The translations under genes and the position numbers were made by a program. From assembly GCA_027577595.1 (NCBI GenBank), contig JANBRJ010000016.1, positions 62,001-126,000 of the forward strand: 64,000 nt of DNA. Reading direction: 5' to 3'. Source of the DNA: Coemansia sp. RSA 487. Taxonomy: Eukaryota; Kickxellomycota; Kickxellomycetes; Kickxellales; Kickxellaceae. Of this stretch, positions 21,143 through 29,399 are shown piece by piece; position 1 is the first letter of the stretch, and each line of letters opens with the position of its first letter. The notes under the pieces were generated by a model. It had not been told where the DNA came from, did no database searches, and saw nothing but the letters and a program-made list of their open reading frames with translations.

Positions 21143-22294
21143 ATGATGAAGGCACGGCGAAGGAGCGCAAAGTCCTTGTTTGGATTCGAATCCGATATGC
21201 CAACGCCGCGGGCATACAACGCCTTCTCGGCTGACGAGCTACGGGACGCTCTTGGCAGCGAGGAGGAGCAAGCGCGGCTGATCCGGTCGTACGTGTTTGA
21301 CCAGGACGCGTGGATGGAGCTGTTTGCAGAGTCGCGGAAAAACCCTGTCCTCAAGCGCGCACTGCGGATAGTGGTCCAGATGGGCACGGTCTGCGCTACG
21401 CTTACTGGGCAGTACACGCTTGCGTACACGCAGGAGGAGATTCTGTTTGATCGGCGGCGGCTGGAGAAATCGGTGGAGAAGACCATCTTCTATGCATCAG
21501 ACGAGTACTTTATATCCGTGTTCCGCAACAACGGATCTGCCGGGTGGACAGAGGGCATGGCGGCAATTCGCATCGTGGACGCGGACGCTATTGATGTTTC
21601 CGAAAAGCTACTGGAGCTCCGGCCAGACCACGCGCGGCCGCCTGCAGTGCTTGTCTTTGGGTCAAAGGGCTCGCCCGGAGGTGGGTACAAGCGCGGCGCA
21701 GGCTCGCAGGAGGAAGAACTTGTTCGGCGGAGCTCGCTGCTGCACAACCTCGAAGACCCCTACGGCTTTGATCCGGCACGCGCATGGTCGTACCCGCTCC
21801 CCGAGTTCGGCGGCATATACTCTCCGGACGTCATCGTGTTCCGGGACTCGGAGAATGATGGCTACGGGTTCCGCGAGGAGCCGGTGTACCTGTCATTCAT
21901 CAATGCTGCGCCATATACCAACGTCCATGTCGACGAGGTCAACCACTTTGGCCGCAAAACCAACAGGATCGTCGAGGAGACTGCGCGCAACTACCGCCGC
22001 AAAATGGAGGTCATTCTCAACATTGCACGCGACCAGGGCCATCAGTCGATTGTTCTTGGCGCGTTTGGCTGCAATGGCTCGCAAACTGTGACGCAGCAAG
22101 TTGCCCAGATGTGGAAGGAAGTGATTGAGACCTCGCCATATGCATTCCGCGAGTTTTTTGACGACATCACCTTTGCATTGCCTACAGAAAGCTCCAGGAG
22201 CGGCGACGAGTCTCCTGGCACTGAAAATAGGTCGATTGCCGAAACTTTTGCTGCTACATTTGGCGTCAAAATCGACACGCTAGACTTTTTCTAG
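21143..22294 (+). CDS. Bacterial-type poly(ADP-ribose) glycohydrolase (TIGR02452/DUF2263)
   Basis: 383-aa macrodomain-fold hydrolase predicted to cleave ribose-ribose bonds of poly(ADP-ribose). The diagnostic PARG loop GGG-x7-QEE is at 179-191 (GGGYKRGAGSQEE), followed by ELVRRSSLL, typical of the microbial PARG group. Other family features are VLVFGSKGSPGG before the loop, YSPDVIVFRD in the middle and LGAFGCNGS near 310, the diphosphate-binding Gly-rich turn. The N-terminus is basic. No signal peptide or membrane segment is seen, so a nuclear or cytosolic site is likely. The gene is a single exon and its 3' end lies 298 bp before MTQ2. The two catalytic glutamates of QEE are present, so it should be active. 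Confidence 0.9.
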   Translation: MMKARRRSAKSLFGFESDMPTPRAYNAFSADELRDALGSEEEQARLIRSYVFDQDAWMELFAESRKNPVLKRALRIVVQMGTVCATLTGQYTLAYTQEEILFDRRRLEKSVEKTIFYASDEYFISVFRNNGSAGWTEGMAAIRIVDADAIDVSEKLLELRPDHARPPAVLVFGSKGSPGGGYKRGAGSQEEELVRRSSLLHNLEDPYGFDPARAWSYPLPEFGGIYSPDVIVFRDSENDGYGFREEPVYLSFINAAPYTNVHVDEVNHFGRKTNRIVEETARNYRRKMEVILNIARDQGHQSIVLGAFGCNGSQTVTQQVAQMWKEVIETSPYAFREFFDDITFALPTESSRSGDESPGTENRSIAETFAATFGVKIDTLDFF

Positions 22295-22592
22295 CCAGCA
22301 AGATCAAAATGGCTTGCATTTTTCTGCAAATGTTTGCTAGCTATGACTATTTGTGTTTATCATTAAACGGTCTCGTTTTTTCTTTGTGAGCTAAATGGGG
22401 TTTTTTGCTGTTTTGGCATGGCTTTGATGACCAAGAAGGATCCACATAGTATCCTATAATAGCTCTCAGTTCTAGCTTAACGTTAACATTAAGGGTGGTT
22501 TGGAAGCCGGAAAGGAAAGTTTGAACAGGCTAAAAAAATACAGCTTCAGCATTTATAATTTTATTTTTACACAAAGTAAGTGGCCAAAGAAC

Positions 22593-23246
22593 ATGGGCTT
22601 ACCGACGCCAAACACCGGCCATTTGAGCCAATGGAAATATGATACCGTTTATGAACCGGCCGAGGACACATACCTGCTTCTGGACGCTTTGGAGCATGAC
22701 CAGCTGCAGCTACATGAGCAAAAGCCGGCAATATGCGCGGAAATTGGATCGGGATCAGGGTGCGTATCAGCATTCCTTGCGCAAGTGCTTGATCCGCACC
22801 GCGCACTTGTTCTCTCAACCGACATAAACCCAGCAGCCACCATGGCAACCCAGGAGACAATCTCTTCAAACAAACACGGTAACTGCGTGTCGGATCAGGT
22901 TCGCACCAGATTTGTTCAGGCAATGGATGCCAGGCTGCGCGGCAATATCGATGTGCTCTTGTTCAACCCGCCATATGTGGTGACACCGACCAAAGAAATC
23001 GATGCCACTTCTGAGGCTTCTGCCTGGGCTGGCGGCATACATGGCCGAGAGGTGCTGGATCTCTTGTTGCCAAATGTCGCTAGTATGCTGGCTCCCCGTG
23101 GGAGATTTTATCTGGTAGTAATCGAGCAAAACAAACCAGAGGAGATCATCGCACTGTTACAAGAAGATGGGCTTACTGGCGAGCGTGTACTTTCAAGAAA
23201 GGCTGGAAGAGAGCATCTATCGATTTTGAGGTTTATCAAGGCTTGA
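22593..23246 (+). CDS. MTQ2: eRF1 glutamine methyltransferase (HemK/N6AMT1 family)
   Basis: 217 aa from the ATG at 22593; the frame is open upstream without a better start. Class I SAM-dependent methyltransferase that, as Mtq2-Trm112 in yeast, methylates the Gln of the GGQ motif in eRF1. Visible are the N-terminal YEPAEDTYLLLDAL typical of the group (20-33), SAM motif EIGSGSG (50-56), acidic STDINP (76-80) and the substrate-recognising NPPYV (125-129). Length matches eukaryotic Mtq2/N6AMT1 (about 215-220 aa), not the longer bacterial or mitochondrial HemK. It converges with ribokinase, whose stop is 76 bp away. Confidence 0.93.
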   Translation: MGLPTPNTGHLSQWKYDTVYEPAEDTYLLLDALEHDQLQLHEQKPAICAEIGSGSGCVSAFLAQVLDPHRALVLSTDINPAATMATQETISSNKHGNCVSDQVRTRFVQAMDARLRGNIDVLLFNPPYVVTPTKEIDATSEASAWAGGIHGREVLDLLLPNVASMLAPRGRFYLVVIEQNKPEEIIALLQEDGLTGERVLSRKAGREHLSILRFIKA

Positions 23247-23322
23247 TTCGCAATTCTACTAATGAGAATTAAAAAACTAAACGAAAGCAGTTTCAGCTTT
23301 TAAAGAAATTAGTTTGGGCAGT

Positions 23323-24426
23323 TCAAATATTTTGCGTTTTAAGGAAAGCTTCAACTCTTGACCGTTCTGGGATAGCTGGAATGGCTCCCATTTCTGTCAC
23401 AGCAAGCCCGCTGGCATATGTTGCAAACCTCATTGCCTGTCTGACCATGGCCGGTGTTAGTGTTGCCAGCGATCCAATGCTTTCAGGTGACTCGTTTTGC
23501 GTCCGTGCAAGCTCTGCAACAAAGTATCCAACCCATGTATCGCCTGCACCCGTGGTGTCCATGATCTTTTCTTTTGGAACAGGGGCGCAGGGTAGCTGAA
23601 TCTCCACGACATCGTCACCTTTCCCTGACGATGATATGGATGCCGACGACGACGACGCTGCAGAGGCTGGTTCGCTGCTAACCAAAATCGAGTGGGAGTT
23701 GACTCTGGACCGACGGACAAGACCGATGCTGCCTTTGCTGCCTAGAGTAACAATAATTGCACGTATCTGCACCTCCACGATGATTTGGCGAGCCAACCCT
23801 ACATGGTCTTGGCTACTGTCGCTTTCATAATCAACACCCTCTATTTGCTTGGCCAGTTCTAACAGCTCCGTTTCGTTCAGTACAAGCACGTCGACCATAT
23901 CTACAAGCTCCTTTGCGTCCATCATCCGTGAATTCATTGGTGCTGGATTCCACAAAACCTGCATCCCCAGGCTATGTGCGTGTGCAATGGCCTCTGCCAC
24001 CGCGGTTGTTTCGTTTGTCAGAAGGAGCCAATCTCCCTTGGTACACCGAGCAAACGCACGATGTGCGTCCGCCTTGGCAAGTTTGTGGTTGGTGCCAGGG
24101 AAAAGAAATATAGCGTTTTCTCCGCTCCTATCGACCTGTATGATTGCACGCCCAGTAGAAACACCGTCTAGGACCCGTACCTGTTCGACATTGGCACCTG
24201 TCTGCGAAAGCAGGTCGCGCACCCACAGCCCGTCCTTTCCTATCAGCCCTGCTATGTGCACTTGTGCTCCAGCACGCGCTGCTGCAACGCTTGCGTTGGC
24301 TCCTTTGCCGCCAGCATTCTGCTGCCGCTCGGTTGATGATATTGTCTCGCCAGGACGCACTATGTGAGGTACGCTGTACACCTCGTCAATGTTTATTGAG
24401 GCAAATGTAAAAACTCGCAAGTCCAT
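23323..24426 (-). CDS. RBK1: Ribokinase (PfkB family)
   Basis: 367 aa from the ATG at 24426. Phosphorylates D-ribose to ribose 5-phosphate. PfkB signature 1 is seen as GGKGANAS (39-46), with SIN-D near the N-terminus for ribose binding and DTTGAGDTW (290-298) as signature 2, where Asp296 is the catalytic base. A Ser-rich insert of about 25 residues sits near 250, between core strands, making the protein longer than yeast Rbk1 (333 aa). The extended frame upstream (to 24495) has no ATG and is ignored. A Tc1/mariner relic begins about 190 bp upstream of the start. Confidence 0.93.
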   Translation of the reverse strand: MDLRVFTFASINIDEVYSVPHIVRPGETISSTERQQNAGGKGANASVAAARAGAQVHIAGLIGKDGLWVRDLLSQTGANVEQVRVLDGVSTGRAIIQVDRSGENAIFLFPGTNHKLAKADAHRAFARCTKGDWLLLTNETTAVAEAIAHAHSLGMQVLWNPAPMNSRMMDAKELVDMVDVLVLNETELLELAKQIEGVDYESDSSQDHVGLARQIIVEVQIRAIIVTLGSKGSIGLVRRSRVNSHSILVSSEPASAASSSSASISSSGKGDDVVEIQLPCAPVPKEKIMDTTGAGDTWVGYFVAELARTQNESPESIGSLATLTPAMVRQAMRFATYASGLAVTEMGAIPAIPERSRVEAFLKTQNI

Positions 24427-24613
24427 TTTCACGTACTGCTTGGTGGTTTTATTGAAACAAAAAAGATAGAGAGGAAGAAAGGTATTTTTGGTCAAAAAAA
24501 AAACTACCTTTGGTCTGGGGGGTTTTCAATTCCAATCCCAATTGAATACCTACGTCACTGCTGAACAACTTGTCTCCCCTTACCCGAGGACATTTGAAGT
24601 TGATAATATTTAC

Positions 24614-25679
24614 TACAGCGGGTAGCCAATGCTTTTTCTGTTCAGCCTTTTTTATCAATGGCCATCTTTATATGCTTAGGCATGCCTTCGACTAGTTTGC
24701 TGATATCCTTTATATCGACGTTGTTCCAGAGTTTGTGAACTGTTTCCTTGTCATTGTGTGTCAAGTATATTGTTAATTCGTTGGAACACCTGTGCTTCAA
24801 TATTCCCCACACCTTTTCAATCGGGTTGAAGTCGGGAGAGTTCGCTGGCCATGTTGGTTTTTTAATATGTTGCAACTGGCGATTTTTACGGGAAGCGTTT
24901 GATGTGTGTATGAGCGTAGTCTCCTGCAAGTGTTGTGGGGTTTTTGTCTTTCATTGAACTTTCCAGCTGATGCTTACATGTCTCTTTCTTTAATACCTCG
25001 CTAGTTACTGACTTTTCTCTGAAAACAACAAAGTCAGTGTGCCTGCTGTAAAAGATACTACCTCACACCTCAAGAGAACGACCACATGGTTTGAAGGCAC
25101 CAACCGCATAATGTCTATCAAGCTCACTGCTTTTAGATCGCTTTGCAAGAGTTCTTGACTGACCAAGGTTGGGCTGGAATGTGCTTTCATCAGTGAATGT
25201 AAGGTCTTCCGCCTGTTTATCAATTATAAATAGCTTTTTCCTTGCTACCCTAGAAACAATGCTTTCATTTTTTAGAACCATTCCAACGTACTGGTGACAA
25301 ATATCGAGCTCTAAATATCTTATGATCTGTTTGTTTGTTATTATCTGTTCCATCATTGCTGTATTCACAATGTGTCGCCTTGTATATTCGTCAACCTTAG
25401 ATTTCCTGCTGCTCTTTGGTCTAGGTTCTATTGTCTTCCCTCATCGAACTTGTTGATCAAGGCTCGTACAGGCAAGCCTAAATGTTCAGCTACTGTTTGA
25501 AGGTGAAGACTTTGATTCTTCTTAACTTGTTTTCTAATAGATAATGGATAAGCCGTGATTTATATAGTTTACAGAACTTAGACAAACGCTAAAGGAAGCA
25601 AGTTGCAAAAGCCGTTTTAGAATAATTCCTCAAAAATATTAATCAAAGCTACACAGAAAAAACATTTGCTCCACATTAT
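24614..25679 (-). mobile_element. Degenerate Tc1/mariner DNA transposon
   Basis: About 1.07 kb with imperfect terminal inverted repeats: the left end reads TACAGCGGGTAGCCAATG and the right end (about 25647-25679) is its mutated inverse, each starting at a TA target. Inside, on the minus strand, are three separated pieces of one transposase. These are an N-terminal helix-turn-helix stretch (about 25430-25545, QTVAEHLGLPVRALINK), the first catalytic region LTFTDESTF (about 25175-25205), and the C-terminal NSPDFNPIEKVWGILK (about 24800-24845) carrying the third acidic residue. The pieces lie in different frames. Where the second catalytic Asp is expected (usually QDN), the sequence reads QET. 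The element is therefore dead. Length and motifs fit the DD34E Tc1 group. Confidence 0.85.
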
Positions 25680-26117
25680 CTAAAAATGACAAAAAAAACC
25701 TCGGCACACCATCGTAATCCATCTTTATCCGCGAATACTCTGATGGGCTGCAATGTTCTATTACTTATTAGCACCTTTGCCTATTAATGCGAACCAACTC
25801 GGCATATACATACTTAAACACGGATTTATATCTGCAAAACCTGTGCCTTAATGAACCGAATACTGATTGGTTCATATCTTGCATTTGTCTTTCTGGTAAT
25901 CCGTAGAAATTACAAAACCAGAAAAGACGATTGTCAATGTACAGACTGGAGCTGTGATTGCAAAAGAAAGGCCATAACACAGTAATTGAAGCTGATCAAC
26001 AAGGGTGAGACCGTTTTGTCAAGATGTCGAAAAAACTTATCTTTCCTTTGCTTTTATCCTTTTCAATTTACAAACTGCTGTTATAATTTTTAGTAACTAT
26101 TTTCTGTACAAAAACAT
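25680..26117. other. AT-rich intergenic
   Basis: No gene recognised between the transposon relic and the first small membrane-protein gene. Confidence 0.4.
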
Positions 26118-26258
26118 ATGGCAGATGCAAACATATCCCAAGCTGGATGCTTTGGTATTTCTAAGCGAAAGCGTATTATAATTGGCATATCCATTGCATC
26201 TATTGTTATAGTCGTTCTTTTGATTATCGTTCTCTTGATTGCTGTCAAGCGCAAGTAA
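26118..26258 (+). CDS. 46-aa single-pass membrane protein, unknown function
   Basis: Short ORF: ATG at 26118, stop TAA at 26256-26258. Hydrophilic N-terminus with one Cys (AGCFGIS), a basic patch KRKR, about 24 strongly hydrophobic residues (IIIGISIASIVIVVLLIIVLLIA), then VKRK as the C-terminal end. It looks like a tail-anchored or type III microprotein. Its start aligns without gaps to the 110-aa protein 350 bp downstream (C-aromatic at 11-12, Arg17, Ile21, Gly23, Ser25), suggesting paralogy. I recognise no family. Such a short AT-rich ORF could be chance, but the clean amphipathic layout and similar neighbour argue for a real gene. Confidence 0.45.
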   Translation: MADANISQAGCFGISKRKRIIIGISIASIVIVVLLIIVLLIAVKRK

Positions 26259-26288
26259 ATTACATCGTTCAGCTTTATATTCCAGTGT

Positions 26289-26290
<2 letters not shown>

Positions 26291-26325
<35 letters not shown>
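26291..26325. repeat. (AT)n microsatellite
   Basis: Uninterrupted AT dinucleotide tract of about 35 bp in the 352-bp spacer between the two small membrane-protein genes. Nothing else is recognised in that spacer. Confidence 0.9.
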
Positions 26326-26328
<3 letters not shown>

Positions 26329-26610
26329 AACCTTTGCTAGTGACAGTAATCCAGTTTCCATCTTCATCCGCTGATAACCAGTGAGCAGTGTAATATAGCC
26401 TGATAGCTTTGGCTTTGCGTAGTATACTTTTTTGCAGCAAAGCCACAACGATGGATTTAGCGCAGCCCATTCTCAAAAAGAAACAAAGAAGAAAGCAAAA
26501 TAAAGACATGTAAAACAAGATGGCCACACCAAACCAACAAGTATTCCTTTTCCATTATTATTGGAATTTTTATATTTATTCCTCACTAAAGTGGCATTAA
26601 TTTCATATAG

Positions 26611-26943
26611 ATGACATACTCAGACTATTTTAAAGCAAAATGCTATCCGATGAACCAAAGGACATGTCTCATTGTCGGTCTATCTGTTGGGTTTGGCATT
26701 TTTGGAATTCTAATACTTTTCTATGTGGGTGGTTGTTGTTTGGGCCTATGCTGTGCTTGTTATAGCTATATAAGATGTTGTCGCATGCCAAATATAAACT
26801 GTATAAAAAGACACCGTCAAGAAGAAGAAGAGCAAGAAAGTCGCGAACCTAACACAGAACTTAGTGAAAATAGTACAAATGATGTACCAAGACCATTGGC
26901 TCCAAACTCGGAAATAACCATCATAGAAGCAGTCAGGCTGTAG
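26611..26943 (+). CDS. 110-aa single-pass membrane protein with Cys-rich juxtamembrane segment
   Basis: ATG at 26611. Residues 1-18 are polar with Cys11, one membrane helix spans about 19-42, and a cluster of Cys follows (GGCCLGLCCACYSYIRCC, 41-58) that is a plausible palmitoylation site. An Arg/Lys patch, an acidic Glu-rich stretch and a polar C-terminus come next. The plan (short outside, one helix, acylated cytoplasmic tail) resembles small fungal membrane adaptors, but no family is recognised. The first 37 residues align without gaps to the 46-aa protein upstream. Expression is unproven. Confidence 0.5.
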   Translation: MTYSDYFKAKCYPMNQRTCLIVGLSVGFGIFGILILFYVGGCCLGLCCACYSYIRCCRMPNINCIKRHRQEEEEQESREPNTELSENSTNDVPRPLAPNSEITIIEAVRL

Positions 26944-28001
26944 ACATTCGTCCGCTGAATCACTGCCTCATACATCTGCAATATGAAGCGATGGCAACTG
27001 TAGTTAGCCAAATTTCCAATCATTTTTGTTTTTAGTGTTTAGCTGACTTTACATCAATCTAGCATGGCATTTGTCCAAAAAAATATTAATGGGTATTCAA
27101 AGAGATGATCTCCATTCTTCTATTCATTTTTGCAGATGCAATGGAGAAAAGCCAGTACCTCACAAAAGAGCAGTAAACGGAAACAGTGATGCTGCATGAT
27201 GAAAGGAGAAAGCTGACAGCAACTAAAAGTGGGTAGGTGCTCATGCTGGACGACCGCCAGTCATGTATCCCGTGTTGCTTTCAGACATCATGGTTGCTTC
27301 GCAATGTCACAAGTCTCAGCATTTAATTTTGTTTTTTATTTTAGTTAAACAGATGATGTCAACGAAATATTTTGTCAAGTGCGGAACTCTGAAACCACGC
27401 CGCAGTGAAATTCTGTGTGGAACAATTGCGCCTGCGAGGAAATACATGCATTATTGTCAATTTTGCTTGATACCCGCCAAAAACTGGAGAGCCAATTGGT
27501 GGAGCCACATCGAAACAAAGAACGAGAAAAAGGAACACCATCCCCTCTTTTTCAATCGCATATATTCCACATGAAATGTATGCACGGAATCACAGGTGAC
27601 GTGCGCGCGCAGCAACAGCAGAAAGAGAAAGAGAGCAAAAGCCTACATCTCTGCTTAAAGCGGAGTAAATTACTATTAAAGCGTCAAAAATAAAATAGGG
27701 GCAAGTGCATCTGTTTCAAACTCAACCGATGGCTATCTCGGCAAGCATATTGCGAACAATTCCCATTTATATTTGGCGCTCTGCAAAACCTTTACGTAAA
27801 GAGTTTACAGATGTAATATTGGTTTTTCTTTCTCCTTTTCTCTTTAACCATTGTGGATACTTTGAACAGGAAGATTGTCTTTTTTTACTTTTTTGCTTGA
27901 TACCTTTACATTGAAAATCGCTTTCTTCTGGAAACATTATCCTTTTCTTCCCTTTATACTCGTATATATTCAATCTACTTTTTAGTTTTTTTCTCTTGAG
28001 G
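26944..28001. other. Intergenic, no recognised gene
   Basis: About 1 kb of AT-rich sequence. Short ORFs (for example 27263-27574 and 27728-27914) show no family motif and are not called. Confidence 0.4.
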
Positions 28002-28667
28002 ATGGCGACATACGAAGATATAACCATGAACGCCAGCCAAGGTTTCATCGGCGGGTTTGGCTCAAGTGGACCCAAAAGACAAAACACCGACCCAAACGCC
28101 TTCAGAAGCCACCCAAACTTCCAAACCCCCAGCCAGCAGCTGCCGCCGTACCAAACTATAGGAAGACCCGATGAAAAGGAAGCGCTAAAGCCTGTTGGAG
28201 AGTCTGCAAGCTACGACAACCTGCCAACGCCCAGCGAGACAGCCTTTGAAAAACCCGCTGCTGACATTGATATGAATAAGGCCCCAGATGCCATGGAGAG
28301 CCACAAGGTTGCTACCGGTGAAGGCAGCGGCGGCGGTAGGCACCACGGAAACGGCGATAGAGACCGTGGGCTGATGGACTTTTTCTACAAGAAGCCCGAC
28401 CCTACCTACTCGGGCTTATATGGCACCGACTATGAGCCGCAGATCAGCAAGACTAAAGTTGCAGTGGCCACGGTAGCTATGGCTGCTGTGGCATATGGGT
28501 TCTCCAGATACAGGCGCGGCAAGAGAGAGGACAATCAGAACAGAAAATATGAAAAATACACACGGAGCGGCGAGCGTAGGCGTCGCCGCCACAATCAGAG
28601 CCAGAGCACTGCGCCCACTCAGTATGGGGACGAAAGCACTTACGATGGACAGCATCACCGGTATTGA
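28002..28667 (+). CDS. Gly/Ala membrane-module protein (single module)
   Basis: 221 aa from the ATG at 28002. The first 120 residues are polar and Pro/Gly-rich, probably disordered. Then comes a compact module: DRGLMDFFYK (121-130), a short hinge, and the hydrophobic Ala-rich segment KTKVAVATVAMAAVAYGFSR (150-169) running into RYRRGKRE. The C-terminal 50 residues are highly basic, with an Arg run and a His/Arg/Tyr end. The order FF, Lys-Ser/Thr, Ala/Gly-rich helix, Tyr-Arg and charged tail recurs twice in the protein at 62602-63153, so the two genes form a small family. Function unknown; a membrane-inserting or helix-packing role is only an inference. Confidence 0.6.
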   Translation: MATYEDITMNASQGFIGGFGSSGPKRQNTDPNAFRSHPNFQTPSQQLPPYQTIGRPDEKEALKPVGESASYDNLPTPSETAFEKPAADIDMNKAPDAMESHKVATGEGSGGGRHHGNGDRDRGLMDFFYKKPDPTYSGLYGTDYEPQISKTKVAVATVAMAAVAYGFSRYRRGKREDNQNRKYEKYTRSGERRRRRHNQSQSTAPTQYGDESTYDGQHHRY

Positions 28668-29014
28668 GCAAATGTTTTTTTTTCGTTTATAATATATGAA
28701 TCGTGTTTGAACCCGCAACACAGTTGCCGAAGCAGTTGATTAGCGTGTGAGCGTTGCAAGTGTTGTTTTTGTCGGTTTTCTTTGCTCTTTCTATGTCGTT
28801 TATTTTGCAAGTTGATAAATATAATCTACACCACACTTCAAGCAAAAGTATTACACTGGCAGTGTCTACACAGGACAACAACACAAACACTACAACTGTA
28901 TTTGTTAAAAAGTATGATAAAGAAAGCAACGTCTACAGAACACGTCTACTGAGCTACCATCTGGTGGTGGATGGTGTGCTGACTAGAAAAATGGTGTTTC
29001 CATATGGGCGATAG
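28668..29014. other. Intergenic with unassigned short ORF
   Basis: A 73-aa ORF (28793-29014, plus) ends at a TAG that directly abuts the TA of the transposon-like terminus at 29015. The polypeptide shows no recognised domain. It could be a remnant whose 3' part was displaced by the insertion, or chance. Confidence 0.3.
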
Positions 29015-29253
29015 TACAGTGGGTAGTTAATGTTTTTTCTGTTTGGCCTTTAAATACCAGCTTATTCTCTCTAGCTCCTTTTATCTTATAAGACAATAAA
29101 ACGCAACAACACATATATGCTGTTTCTACAAACATAAGTTTATCATGTCTTGGTGTCATGCCATGAGTAAAGGTAACAACAAGTATATCAAAAGTAAAAA
29201 AGCATTCTCACTCCCCACTAAAAAGGGAAAAAAGCATATCTTGCCCATTTGCT
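29015..29253. mobile_element. Possible short non-autonomous relic of the same Tc1/mariner family
   Basis: The left end, TACAGTGGGTAGTTAATG followed by TTTTTTCTGTTTGGCC, matches the left terminus of the 24.6-kb Tc1/mariner relic at most positions. A decayed inverse copy (GAAAAAAGCATA...TTGCCCATTT) lies near 29227-29253. If both ends belong together this is a MITE-like element of about 240 bp with no coding capacity. The left end is clear; the right end is weak. Confidence 0.45.
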
Positions 29254-29399
29254 AAAAACATGTATTGCAAAGATGAATGAATGTATCCAAAAAGAGACCA
29301 GCATTTGGAAATTGAAAAATAGAAATGTTGTTATTTGATTGCCTCCTTTATGCAGAAATTACCACCAAACTCAGTGGGTGTGGGTTAGAGGGGATAATG

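Noticed and set aside
27263-27914. Short plus-strand ORFs of 103 and 62 aa
   Set aside because: No motif, signal or similarity to neighbours was seen and they are within chance length for AT-rich spacer.
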